Positions 28,190 through 35,892 of a stretch of DNA of 44,516 bases are shown one piece after another (position 1 is the stretch's first letter; each line of letters opens with the position of its first letter). Both the position numbers and the translations under genes were made by a program. This stretch comes from Actinomycetota bacterium (GTDB lineage Bacteria > Actinomycetota > Actinomycetes > Mycobacteriales > SCTD01): NCBI GenBank assembly GCA_019348355.1, contig JAHWJP010000009.1, positions 1-44,516 of the forward strand, given 5' to 3'. Under the pieces are notes generated by a model. It searched no databases. It was not told the origin of the DNA and was given only the letters and a program-made list of their open reading frames with translations.

Positions 28190-29832
28190 TGTCCTCGCTG
28201 CCCTGGCTGACCGTGATCGGCCTCGTGCCGCTGCTCGGCGCCCTCGTGCTGGCGGCCCTGCCGCGGGGCGCGCACTACCTGCACAAGATGGTGGCCCTCG
28301 GCACCTCGCTGGTCGTGCTCGTGCTGACCATTGCCATGTGCGCGGCCTTCGACCCGGCCGGTGACCGCTTCCAGTTCGTGCAGGCCTACGACTGGATCCC
28401 GGCCTTCGGCGTGCAGTACGCCGTCGGCGCCGACGGGATCGCTCTCGTGCTCATCGCGCTGATCGCCGTGCTCGTGCCCGTCGTGATCCTCGCGTCCTGG
28501 CACGACGCGGACGCTCCGCTCGCTGCCCACGTGGCGGGGGCGCCGGCGACGTCTGCGAGGGTGTCGTCGACAGCCGGTGGCGGCGCCGGCGCGGATGCCG
28601 AGCCGGCCCCTGCGCCCAAGCGCGGCGTACGCACCTTCTTCGCTCTGGTGCTCGTCCTCGAGACGATGATGATCGGCGTCTTCGCGGCCACCGACGTCTT
28701 CCTGTTCTACGTGTTCTTCGAGGCGATGCTCCTGCCGATGTACTTCCTCATCGGCCTCTACGGTGGGCCGCGCCGGTCCTACGCGGCGATGAAGTTCCTG
28801 CTCTACAGCCTGGCCGGCGGGCTGCTCATGCTCGCCGCCGTCATCGGGCTCTACGTCGTGTCGGCCAGCCAGGGCGAGGGCACCTTCGCCTTCGAGCGGC
28901 TCACCGAGCTCGAGATCAGCACGCCGGTGCAGATCGCGCTGTTCAGCGGCTTCTTCATCGCCTTCGCGATCAAGGCGCCGCTGTTCCCGTTCCACACCTG
29001 GCTGCCGGATGCGGGCGCCGAGTCGCCGGTCGGCGGCGCGGTGCTGCTCGTCGGCGTCCTGGACAAGGTCGGCACGTTCGGCTTCCTGCGCTACTGCCTG
29101 CCGCTGTTCCCCGAGGCCTCGCGCATCCTCGGCCCGTACATCATCGTGCTGTGCGTCATCGGCATCCTCTACGGCGCGCTGCTCGCGATGGGCCAGAAGG
29201 ACCTCAAACGGCTGATCAGCTACACCTCGGTCGCCCACTTCGGCTTCATCGGCCTCGGCATCTTCGCCTTCACCACGCAGGGCCAGACCGGCGCGGTGCT
29301 CTACATGGTCAACCACGGCCTGTCGACCGGCGCGCTGTTCCTGGTCGCGGGCTTCCTCATCGCCCGGGGCAGGAGCCGGCTCATCCCCGACTACTCCGGC
29401 GTCGCCGCGCTCGCCCCGATCCTCGCCGGGACGTTCCTGCTGGCGGGGCTGTCCTCGCTCGCGCTGCCGGGGCTGTCGACGTTCATCAGCGAGTTCCTGG
29501 TGCTGATCGGCACCTTCAGCCGCTACCCCGTCGCGGCGGTGCTCGCGGCGCTCGGGGTGATCCTGGCCGCGATCTACATCCTGCTGGCCTACCAGCGCAC
29601 GATGCAGGGCACGCTGCGCCTGCCGTCCGGTCTGACGACGATCAAGGACCTCCACCTGCGCGAGGTCCTCGCGGTCGCGCCGCTGCTCGCACTGATGATC
29701 TTCCTCGGCTTCTACCCCAAGCCGCTCACCGACGTGGTCAACCCGGCCGTCGACGCCACCATGCAGGACGCCGGCCGGAGCGACCCGGCCCCGACCCAGG
29801 GCCGGGGCGAGACCGCCGCCCCGGCCCGTTGA
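28189..29832 (+). CDS. nuoM: NADH-quinone oxidoreductase subunit M
   Basis: 547-aa antiporter-like proton-pumping subunit. The conserved ETMMIGVFAATDVFLFYVFFE carries the key Glu; HTWLPDAGAESPVGGAVLL and QKDLKRLISYTSVAHFGFI follow. Between the early helices, at about residues 105-145, there is a polar insert rich in Ala/Gly/Pro (around VSSTAGGGAGADAEPAPAPKR) that is not part of the common fold. The C-terminus carries a short polar tail. Confidence 0.96.
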   Translation: MSSLPWLTVIGLVPLLGALVLAALPRGAHYLHKMVALGTSLVVLVLTIAMCAAFDPAGDRFQFVQAYDWIPAFGVQYAVGADGIALVLIALIAVLVPVVILASWHDADAPLAAHVAGAPATSARVSSTAGGGAGADAEPAPAPKRGVRTFFALVLVLETMMIGVFAATDVFLFYVFFEAMLLPMYFLIGLYGGPRRSYAAMKFLLYSLAGGLLMLAAVIGLYVVSASQGEGTFAFERLTELEISTPVQIALFSGFFIAFAIKAPLFPFHTWLPDAGAESPVGGAVLLVGVLDKVGTFGFLRYCLPLFPEASRILGPYIIVLCVIGILYGALLAMGQKDLKRLISYTSVAHFGFIGLGIFAFTTQGQTGAVLYMVNHGLSTGALFLVAGFLIARGRSRLIPDYSGVAALAPILAGTFLLAGLSSLALPGLSTFISEFLVLIGTFSRYPVAAVLAALGVILAAIYILLAYQRTMQGTLRLPSGLTTIKDLHLREVLAVAPLLALMIFLGFYPKPLTDVVNPAVDATMQDAGRSDPAPTQGRGETAAPAR

Positions 29833-29842
29833 GGACGCGCTC

Positions 29843-31381
29843 ATGCCTGTCGAGATCCAGTCCCCGGCGCTGGCCTACGCCCCGGTCGCGCCACTGCTGC
29901 TGGTGTTCGCCGCCGCTCTGATCTCGGTGCTCGTCGAGGCGTTCGTCCCCGCCTCCTCGCGCCGCGTCGTACAGATCTGGGTGTGCGCCGTCGGGCTGGT
30001 CCTCGCCCTCGCAGCGGTGATCCTGCTGGCCGGCACCGAGGAGCTGACCTTCAGCGGAGCCATCGCCGTCGACGGGCCGGCACTGTTCCTGCAGGGCACG
30101 CTCGCGGTGCTCGGCCTCGCCGCCATCCTGCTGCTGTCCGAGCGCTCGCTGGACAGCTCCGGCGGCGCCGTGGTCGCCCGCGCCGCGGTGCTGCCCGGCT
30201 CCCGTGAGGATGCCGTGCTCGCCGAGGCCACCGAGGTCCAGACCGAGATCTACCCGCTGGCGCTGTTCAGCCTCGGCGGGATGATGCTGTTCACGGCCTG
30301 CAACAACCTGCTGCTGATGTTCGTCGCGCTCGAGGTGCTGTCGTTGCCGCTCTACCTCATGGCCGGTCTCGCGCGCCGGCGCCGCCTGCTCTCGCAGGAA
30401 GCCGCCGTCAAGTACTTCCTGCTCGGCGCGTTCGCCTCCGCGTTCTTCATGTACGGCGTGGCGCTGCTCTACGGCTACGCCGGAAGCGTCGACCTGGGCG
30501 ACATCTTCGCGGCCACCGGCACGGCCGGGACCAACGACGCGCTGCTGTTCGTCGGCCTCGCGATGCTCGCCGTCGGCCTGCTGTTCAAGGTCGGCGCGGT
30601 GCCGTTCCAGGCCTGGACGCCGGATGTCTACCAGGGCTCACCCACCCCGGTCACCGCGCTCATGGCCGCCTGCACCAAGATCGCCGCCTTCGGCGCGTTG
30701 CTGCGCGTGCTCTACGTCGGCTTCGGCCGGACCGAGTGGGACTGGCGGCCGATGATGTGGGGCATCGCGATCCTCACGATGGTCGTCGGCGCGGTGCTGG
30801 CCGTGACGCAGACCGACGTCAAGCGGATGCTCGCCTACTCCTCGGTCGCCCACACCGGTTTCATCCTCGTCGGGGTCATCGCCCTGAGCCCGCAGGGCCT
30901 GTCCGGGACGCTGTTCTACCTGCTGGCCTACGGGTTCACGACGCTCGCGTCGTTCGCGGTCGTGACCCTGGTGCGGGACAGCAGCGGCGAGGCCACCCAT
31001 CTGTCGCAGTGGGCCGGGCTCGGGCGGAAAAGCCCGCTCGTCGCCGGCACCTTCGCCTTCTTCCTCGCCGCACTCGCCGGCATCCCGCTGACGAGCGGCT
31101 TCATGGCGAAGTTCGCGGTGTTCGCCGCCGGGGTCGACGGAGGAGCGACGGCGCTGGTCATCGTCGGAGTGGTGGCCAGCGCGGTCACGGCGTTCTTCTA
31201 CGCCCGGGTCGTCGTGCTGATGTTCTTCAGCGAGCCCCCGCTCGACGGGCCGACCGTCGCGGTGCCCAGCGGGTTCACGGCGGGGACCATCGCCCTCGGC
31301 CTGGCCGTCAGCGTCCTGCTCGGAGTGCTCCCGCAGCCGGTGCTGGACCTCGCCGACAACGCCGCACAGTTCATCTACTGA
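29843..31381 (+). CDS. nuoN: NADH-quinone oxidoreductase subunit N
   Basis: 512-aa antiporter-like subunit closing the nuo operon. It has EIYPLALFSLGGMMLFTACN, ALEVLSLPLYLMAGLARR, FQAWTPDVYQGSPTPVTALMAA and QTDVKRMLAYSSVAHTGFI, all typical. A loop of about 40 polar residues precedes the EIYPLALF helix, as in other actinomycetes. The stop shares one base with the ATG of the polyprenyl synthase, so that gene is translationally coupled to nuo. Confidence 0.97.
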   Translation: MPVEIQSPALAYAPVAPLLLVFAAALISVLVEAFVPASSRRVVQIWVCAVGLVLALAAVILLAGTEELTFSGAIAVDGPALFLQGTLAVLGLAAILLLSERSLDSSGGAVVARAAVLPGSREDAVLAEATEVQTEIYPLALFSLGGMMLFTACNNLLLMFVALEVLSLPLYLMAGLARRRRLLSQEAAVKYFLLGAFASAFFMYGVALLYGYAGSVDLGDIFAATGTAGTNDALLFVGLAMLAVGLLFKVGAVPFQAWTPDVYQGSPTPVTALMAACTKIAAFGALLRVLYVGFGRTEWDWRPMMWGIAILTMVVGAVLAVTQTDVKRMLAYSSVAHTGFILVGVIALSPQGLSGTLFYLLAYGFTTLASFAVVTLVRDSSGEATHLSQWAGLGRKSPLVAGTFAFFLAALAGIPLTSGFMAKFAVFAAGVDGGATALVIVGVVASAVTAFFYARVVVLMFFSEPPLDGPTVAVPSGFTAGTIALGLAVSVLLGVLPQPVLDLADNAAQFIY

Positions 31382-32385
31382 TGCAGGTCCGCAGTCGCGA
31401 AGGCGCGGTCTTCGAGGCCGCCGACCCTGCGCTGGCCACTGCGGTGCGGGCCGGCCTCGACACGGTGGAGGAGCGGCTGCGCGAGGTCGTCGCCAGCGCC
31501 CATCCGATGCTCTCGGAGGCGGCGAGCCATCTGGTGGCGGCGGGCGGCAAGCGCTTCCGGCCGCTCCTGGCGCTCCTGGCCGCCCACCTGGGTGACCCGG
31601 ATGCGCCGGGTGTTGTGGACGCTGCCGTCGTCGTCGAGCTCACCCACCTCGCGACGCTCTACCACGACGACGTCATGGACGAGGCGGACGTGCGCCGGGG
31701 CGCGCAGTCGGCCAACTCGCGCTGGACCAACACCGTCGCGATCCTCACCGGCGACTTCCTGTTCGCGCGCGCCTCCGACCTGACCGCCGGCCTCGGAACC
31801 GAGGCGACGCATCTGCAGGCGCAGACGTTCGCCCGGCTGGTCGAGGGTCAGATCGCCGAGACGGCCGGGCCGGGCGCCGGCGAGGAGCCGGTGGCGCACC
31901 ACCTGCAGGTCGTGGCGGACAAGACCGGCTCGCTCATCGCCACCTCCGCGCGGCTCGGCGCCCTGATCGCCGGGGCGCCGGCGGCGGACGTCGACACCGT
32001 GGCCCGCTTCGGTGAGGTGATCGGCGTCGCCTTCCAGCTGTCCGACGACCTCATCGACGTGCTGAGCGAGACCGGCGACTCCGGCAAGACGCCCGGCACC
32101 GACCTGCGTGAGGGGATCCACACCCTTCCGGTCCTGCTCGTTCTCGCGAGCGACGACGCCGCCTCCGCCCGGCTGCGTGAGCTGCTCGCCGGGGACCTTT
32201 CCGACGACGCGCTGCTGGCCGAGGCGCTCACCCTGCTGCGGGTCCACCCCGCGATGGCGCAGGCCCGTGAGCGGCTGAGCGCCTACGTCGGGCAGGCGCG
32301 CGACGTCGTCGCCGAGCTGCCCCCAGGGCCGGCCCGCGACGCCCTGGCGTCGCTGACCGACTTCGTGCTGGCCCGCACCGGCTGA
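31381..32385 (+). CDS. All-trans polyprenyl diphosphate synthase (probably menaquinone side chain)
   Basis: 334-aa prenyl-chain elongating enzyme (IspB/GrcC type). Residues 55-62 show GGKRFRPL. The first Asp-rich motif is DDVMD (96-100), followed by RRGAQSAN, and the second is the LSDDLIDV region with GKTPGTDL. The residues before DDVMD (LATLYH) are small or aromatic, so the chain length cannot be fixed by eye. It is coupled to nuoN and stands in the menG-menJ-grcC-htpX order known from Mycobacterium, which points to the menaquinone tail as product. The ATG at 31381 gives the family length. Confidence 0.92.
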   Translation: MQVRSREGAVFEAADPALATAVRAGLDTVEERLREVVASAHPMLSEAASHLVAAGGKRFRPLLALLAAHLGDPDAPGVVDAAVVVELTHLATLYHDDVMDEADVRRGAQSANSRWTNTVAILTGDFLFARASDLTAGLGTEATHLQAQTFARLVEGQIAETAGPGAGEEPVAHHLQVVADKTGSLIATSARLGALIAGAPAADVDTVARFGEVIGVAFQLSDDLIDVLSETGDSGKTPGTDLREGIHTLPVLLVLASDDAASARLRELLAGDLSDDALLAEALTLLRVHPAMAQARERLSAYVGQARDVVAELPPGPARDALASLTDFVLARTG

Positions 32386-32388
32386 GCC

Positions 32389-33438
32389 GTGCCGCCGCCC
32401 CCGCCAGCCGCGCTCGTGATCGACCGGGGGCAGCGCTACGCCTTGACGGTGCTCAACGTGGGGCTGGCCTGCTGCGCCGTCGAGGCGATGGTCGCCTCCC
32501 TCGGGCAGTCCGACCCCCCCGGCGTCGTGCCGCTGGCCGGGCCGGACCGTACGGTCGAGGTGCTGATCGTGTCCGGCACGGTGACCGACAAGCTGGCGCC
32601 GCTGGTCCGGCGGCTGTACGACAGCCTGCCCGCACCGGTGAAGGTGCTGTCCTTCGGTGCGTGCGCCAACAGCGGCGGGCCCTACTGGGACTCCTACTGC
32701 GTCACGAAGGGGGTCGACCTGATCGTGCCGGTCGATGCCTACGTCCCGGGCTGTCCACCGCGGCCGGAGGCGCTGCTGGCGGCCCTCGCCGCGCTGACGG
32801 TGGCAGGCGTCGAGCCGGCACCGGCGCGCGCGAGCGACCTGCAGCAGCCACTCCTGCGTCCGGCTGCGGTGGTCGGGCCGCAGGAGCTGCGGGCCCGGCG
32901 GCTGCCGGTGACTGCGACCGCCCTTCGTCTGCAGCAGCTGCTCGGCGGACCGGTTCATTCTGCGTACGGCGTCGTGACCGCCGACGTGCCGGCCGAGCAG
33001 TGGGTGAGCGCCGCCCTGACCGCGCGCGACGACCCCGAGCTGGACGGGTCGTTCTTCGACCTGCTGACGGTGGTGGACGAGCATCCGCGCGGCTTCGACG
33101 TGGTCGTTCGGCTGTGGTCGGTGGCGCTGCGGCAGGGATTCCTGCTGCGCACCAGCTGTCCCCGTGATGCGCCGTCCGTGCCCTCGCTGCGAGGGGTGTT
33201 TGCTGGTGCCGCCTGGCACGAGCGTCAGGCGGCGGAGATGTTCGGGCTGGTCTTCGCCGGTCACCCCGACCCGGCGCCGCTGCTCCTGCCTCCCGGCGGG
33301 GTCTGGCACCCGCTGCGCAAGGAGCACCGGCTCGCTAGCCGCGAGGTCGCGTGGCCCGGTGCGGTCGACCCTGCCTACAGCGGCGAGGGGGGCCGGCCGC
33401 CGCGCCGGCCGCTCCGACCGCCGGGAGCGCCGACGTGA
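32389..33438 (+). CDS. NuoB-NuoC fusion protein (orphan second complex I module)
   Basis: 349 aa starting at a GTG three bases after the prenyl synthase. Residues 15-140 are a NuoB domain with all four N2-type cysteines: Cys28-Cys29 ([10 protein letters not shown]), Cys92 (GACANSGG) and Cys122 (GCPPRPE). Residues about 195-325 are a NuoC domain with [20 protein letters not shown] and the PLRKEHR end. A linker of about 50 residues joins them. All cluster ligands are intact, so this is not an obvious pseudogene. No second NuoD, H or membrane subunit is nearby. The NuoB part is quite different from the main nuoB, indicating an old paralogue. Role unknown: a part of an alternative hydrogenase/complex I-like enzyme or a remnant of a second nuo cluster. 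Confidence 0.85.
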   Translation: MPPPPPAALVIDRGQRYALTVLNVGLACCAVEAMVASLGQSDPPGVVPLAGPDRTVEVLIVSGTVTDKLAPLVRRLYDSLPAPVKVLSFGACANSGGPYWDSYCVTKGVDLIVPVDAYVPGCPPRPEALLAALAALTVAGVEPAPARASDLQQPLLRPAAVVGPQELRARRLPVTATALRLQQLLGGPVHSAYGVVTADVPAEQWVSAALTARDDPELDGSFFDLLTVVDEHPRGFDVVVRLWSVALRQGFLLRTSCPRDAPSVPSLRGVFAGAAWHERQAAEMFGLVFAGHPDPAPLLLPPGGVWHPLRKEHRLASREVAWPGAVDPAYSGEGGRPPRRPLRPPGAPT

Positions 33439-33887
33439 GCGGCGGCGGAAGCGGGCCGCCGCCGCCACGCAGCCGCGGCACCATCGGCCTGCTCGAGGAG
33501 AACTGCACGGTGTGCATGCTGTGCGCCCGGGAGTGCCCGGACTGGTGCCTGCTTCTCGAGGGTCACACAGAGCTCGCGCCTGCGGCGAAGGCAGGCGGAC
33601 GACCTCGTACGGTCAATGTCCTGGACCGTTTCGCGATCGACTTCTCGCTGTGCATGTACTGCGGGATCTGCATCGAGGTCTGCCCCTTCGACGCGCTGTT
33701 CTGGGCGCCGGCGCTGGTCGAGGCCGAGCCGTCCCGGGACCGGCTGGTCGAGGAGCGCAGCGCCCTGCAGGACTGGATCTGCTCGGTGCCGCCGCCGCCC
33801 GCGCTGGAGGCCGGCGCCGAGCCGGCCGAGGAGGCGATGGCCGCCGCCCGCCTGGATGCTGTCGCCGCCCAGCGGGAACAGGTCTGA
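33435..33887 (+). CDS. NuoI-like 2x[4Fe-4S] ferredoxin subunit (orphan)
   Basis: 150 aa, GTG start overlapping the stop of the NuoBC fusion (GTGA). Two complete [4Fe-4S] motifs are seen: Cys24/27/30/34 in [15 protein letters not shown] and Cys72/75/78/82 in [16 protein letters not shown]. The layout matches NuoI, but the N-terminus is short and Gly/Pro-rich and lacks the amphipathic anchor helix. An extra Cys follows the first motif. The C-terminus is acidic and helical. Together with the fusion protein it would supply a continuous Fe-S wire (N6a-N6b-N2) without a known quinone site partner, so it may borrow NuoD/NuoH from the main complex. Confidence 0.85.
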   Translation: MSGGGSGPPPPRSRGTIGLLEENCTVCMLCARECPDWCLLLEGHTELAPAAKAGGRPRTVNVLDRFAIDFSLCMYCGICIEVCPFDALFWAPALVEAEPSRDRLVEERSALQDWICSVPPPPALEAGAEPAEEAMAAARLDAVAAQREQV

Positions 33888-33958
33888 CGCCGGGCGGGAA
33901 CGAGCTCGTCCCGGGTGGCGTTGCACCGCATGCACGGCGCAGACCTGGCGAGGAGACG

Positions 33959-34828
33959 ATGCACCACCCCGGACGGCACCGCAACGGGCTCAAGACCGCC
34001 CTGCTGCTCGGGCTGCTGTCGGCCCTGATCCTGTTCGTCGGTTCCCTGTTCGGTCGCGGGGGCCTGCTGATCGCCCTGGCCGTCGCGTTCGGCGTCAACG
34101 GCTACTCCTACTTCTACAGCGACAAGCTGGCGCTGAAGAGCATGCGCGCCTACCCCGTCAGCCAGGTCCAGCAGCCGCAGCTGTACGCGATGGTCGCCGA
34201 GTTGGCCAGCTCGATGCGCATGCCGATGCCCCGCCTCTACCTCAGCCCGACCTCCGCACCCAATGCGTTCGCCACCGGCCGTAACCCGCAGAACGCCGCG
34301 GTGTGTGTCACCGCCGGCATCCTCGAGCTGCTCGACGAACGGGAGCTGCGCGGGGTGCTCGGCCACGAGCTGGCCCACGTCGGGAACCGCGACATCCTGA
34401 TCAGCTCGGTGGCGGCGGCCCTCGCCACCGTCATCACCTTTCTCGCGCAGTTCGCCCAGCTGTCGATGCTGTTCGGCGGTCGCGACCGCGAGGGCACCAA
34501 CGTCGTCTCGAGCCTGCTGTTGATCCTGCTCGGCCCGGTCGCGGCCGGGCTGATCCGGATGGCGATCAGCCGCAGCCGGGAGTACCAAGCTGACGTTACG
34601 GGCGCGCAGGTCACCGGCGACCCACTGGCGCTTGCGAGTGCGCTGCGTAAGCTCGAGCGCGGCACCGCGGCGCGACCGCTGATCGAGGACCCGCGGCTCG
34701 CGCCCACCAGTTCTCTCATGATTGCCAACCCGTTTCGCGGTGGCGGGCTGGGTAGGCTGTTCAGCACCCACCCGCCGATGACCGAGCGCATCGCACGGCT
34801 GGAGCAGCTGGCGGGTTACTCTCGGTAG
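33959..34828 (+). CDS. htpX: Membrane-bound zinc metalloprotease HtpX
   Basis: 289-aa M48-family protease involved in membrane protein quality control. Two N-terminal hydrophobic segments (residues 12-50) are followed by the zinc motif HELAH (136-140). Two further hydrophobic stretches come next, and then the third-ligand region [11 protein letters not shown]. The C-terminal [16 protein letters not shown] is typical. The ATG at 33959 follows GAGGAG. htpX next to a prenyl synthase is a known actinobacterial gene order. It is convergent with yajQ and separated from it by a strong hairpin. Confidence 0.96.
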   Translation: MHHPGRHRNGLKTALLLGLLSALILFVGSLFGRGGLLIALAVAFGVNGYSYFYSDKLALKSMRAYPVSQVQQPQLYAMVAELASSMRMPMPRLYLSPTSAPNAFATGRNPQNAAVCVTAGILELLDERELRGVLGHELAHVGNRDILISSVAAALATVITFLAQFAQLSMLFGGRDREGTNVVSSLLLILLGPVAAGLIRMAISRSREYQADVTGAQVTGDPLALASALRKLERGTAARPLIEDPRLAPTSSLMIANPFRGGGLGRLFSTHPPMTERIARLEQLAGYSR

Positions 34829-34839
34829 CATCGCGATCT

Positions 34840-34887
34840 CCGGCGGCCGGCCACCCGGGTCCCCCCCCCACGGGAGCCGGCCGCCGG
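34840..34887. terminator. GC-rich hairpin between convergent htpX and yajQ
   Basis: Perfect 12-bp arms CCGGCGGCCGGC (34840-34851) and GCCGGCCGCCGG (34876-34887) enclose 24 bases including a run of nine C. There is no T-tract, as is common in high-G+C genomes. The position 12 bases after the htpX stop suits a bidirectional terminator. Confidence 0.55.
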
Positions 34888-34934
34888 TCAGCGGTAACCG
34901 CCCCACCCTCCCTGCCCGGGGGGCGAGGCAGCCG

Positions 34935-35423
34935 TCAGCGGTAGTTGGTGAACTGCACCGCGAAGTCGAACTCGGAGCCTTTGACCAAGGCGATGACGGC
35001 CTGCAGGTCGTCCTTCTTCTTCGCCGACACCCGCAGCTGCTCACCCTGGATCTGCGGCTGCACCCCCTTGGGGCCCTCGTCCCGGATGAGCTTCGCGACC
35101 TTCTTGGCGTTGTCCATCGAGATGCCCTCGTTGACCGTCGCCGTCAGGCGGTAGTCCTTGCCGGACTGCTGCGGCTCACCGGCGTCGAGGGTCTTGAGCG
35201 AGATCTGCCGCTTGACGAGCTTCTCCTTGAACACGTCCAGCAGCGCCTTGACCCGCTCCTCGCTGCCGGCACGCAGCAGGATCGTCTCGCCGGACCAGGA
35301 GATCTCCGCGCCCGTACCCTTGAAGTCGTATCGGGTCGCGGCCTCCTTGGCCGTCTGGTTCAGGGCGTTGTCCACCTCCTGCCGGTCGACCTTGCTGACG
35401 ATGTCGAACGAGGGATCTGCCAC
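34935..35423 (-). CDS. yajQ: YajQ family nucleotide-binding protein (UPF0234)
   Basis: 162-aa cytoplasmic protein. The GTG at 35423 (reading [21 protein letters not shown]) matches the family N-terminus; a GTG at 35438 has no room for a ribosome site. Characteristic segments are [13 protein letters not shown], the central repeat-like [13 protein letters not shown] and [20 protein letters not shown], with the C-terminal [11 protein letters not shown]. Family members bind nucleotides (cyclic di-GMP in some species) and may affect transcription. The gene is also linked to htpX in Mycobacterium. Confidence 0.95.
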   Translation of the reverse strand: MADPSFDIVSKVDRQEVDNALNQTAKEAATRYDFKGTGAEISWSGETILLRAGSEERVKALLDVFKEKLVKRQISLKTLDAGEPQQSGKDYRLTATVNEGISMDNAKKVAKLIRDEGPKGVQPQIQGEQLRVSAKKKDDLQAVIALVKGSEFDFAVQFTNYR

Positions 35424-35472
35424 GGCTGCGGTCCTCACTTCCTTGCCTCGTCGGGGGGTACGGCGCGTCCGC

Positions 35473-35478
35473 TATCCT
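35473..35478 (+). promoter_or_regulatory. Candidate -10 box of tRNA-Tyr
   Basis: TATCCT lies 13 bases before the first base of the tRNA, a suitable distance for transcription beginning near the mature end. A clear -35 at normal spacing was not found. Confidence 0.35.
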
Positions 35479-35491
35479 GCGTCACGCACCA

Positions 35492-35573
35492 GGCGGGTTG
35501 CCCGAGTGGTCAAAGGGAGCAGACTGTAAATCTGCCGGCTCAGCCTACGAAGGTTCGAACCCTTCACCCGCCA
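35492..35573 (+). tRNA. tRNA-Tyr (GTA)
   Basis: Class II tRNA with long variable arm. The acceptor strands GGCGGGT and ACCCGCC pair fully; the anticodon loop CTGTAAA gives GTA (35526-35528); the T-loop is GGTTCGAACCC. A 3' CCA is not encoded (ACCC follows). First of three tRNAs on this strand. Confidence 0.95.
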
Positions 35574-35583
35574 CCCTGGTGCG

Positions 35584-35612
35584 GCCTTCGTCCAGCGCAG
35601 TCGGACGGAGGC
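35584..35612 (+). terminator. Hairpin after tRNA-Tyr
   Basis: GCCTTCGTCC (35584-35593) pairs with GGACGGAGGC (35603-35612) with one G-U pair and a 9-base loop, starting 11 bases after the tRNA. It probably ends or processes the tRNA-Tyr transcript. There is no T-run. Confidence 0.4.
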
Positions 35613-35632
35613 TGCCTTGCGGTCGAATCGGG

Positions 35633-35638
35633 TAGGCT
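35633..35638 (+). promoter_or_regulatory. Candidate -10 box of tRNA-Thr
   Basis: TAGGCT, 16 bases before tRNA-Thr and after the hairpin that follows tRNA-Tyr, so tRNA-Thr and tRNA-Met may be transcribed separately. No good -35 was seen. Confidence 0.35.
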
Positions 35639-35654
35639 CCCCCGTGCTTGCGCC

Positions 35655-35727
35655 GCCCCCTTAGCTCAGTCGGCAGAGCGTCTCCATGGTAAGGAGAAGG
35701 TCTACGGTTCGATTCCGTAAGGGGGCT
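35655..35727 (+). tRNA. tRNA-Thr (GGT)
   Basis: The acceptor strands GCCCCCT and AGGGGGC pair. The D-arm is AGCTCAGTCGGCAGAGC, the anticodon stem TCTCC/GGAGA encloses ATGGTAA, giving anticodon GGT, and the T-arm is standard. CCA is not encoded. 29 bases before tRNA-Met. Confidence 0.95.
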
Positions 35728-35756
35728 CTGCTCCGTCCCTCCCGGGCGGGTCTTGC

Positions 35757-35829
35757 GGCGGTGTAGCTCAGTTGGCAGAGCAAGCGACTCATAATCGCTG
35801 TGTCACCGGTTCAAGTCCGGTCATCGCTA
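35757..35829 (+). tRNA. tRNA-Met (CAT), elongator type
   Basis: The acceptor strands GGCGGTG and CATCGCT pair with two wobbles. The anticodon stem AGCGA/TCGCT holds the loop CTCATAA, giving CAT. The T-arm ACCGG/CCGGT is intact. The paired first base and the D-arm AGCTCAGTTGG mark the elongator rather than the initiator form. In related genomes tRNA-Thr and tRNA-Met directly precede rpmG; here a propeller gene lies in between. Confidence 0.93.
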
Positions 35830-35844
35830 CCGACCGGTCCACCG

Positions 35845-35880
35845 CCGGCAGCACCGAGCCGGCTGGCTCGGTGCTGCCGG
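35845..35880. terminator. Strong hairpin after tRNA-Met
   Basis: Perfect 16-bp stem (35845-35860 with 35865-35880, starting CCGGCAGCACC) and a GGCT tetraloop. It lies between tRNA-Met and the convergent propeller gene, which ends 13 bases further on, and so can terminate both transcripts. Confidence 0.7.
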
Positions 35881-35892
35881 ATCGGGTCGGAC

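Noticed and set aside
28120-29844. 574-codon minus-strand open frame antisense to nuoM
   Set aside because: Low-complexity shadow of nuoM, no ribosome site and no recognisable domain.
33896-33912. GGGAACGAG/CTCGTCCC palindrome between the NuoI-like gene and htpX as a terminator
   Set aside because: The arms need a bulged base and leave no loop; too weak to call.
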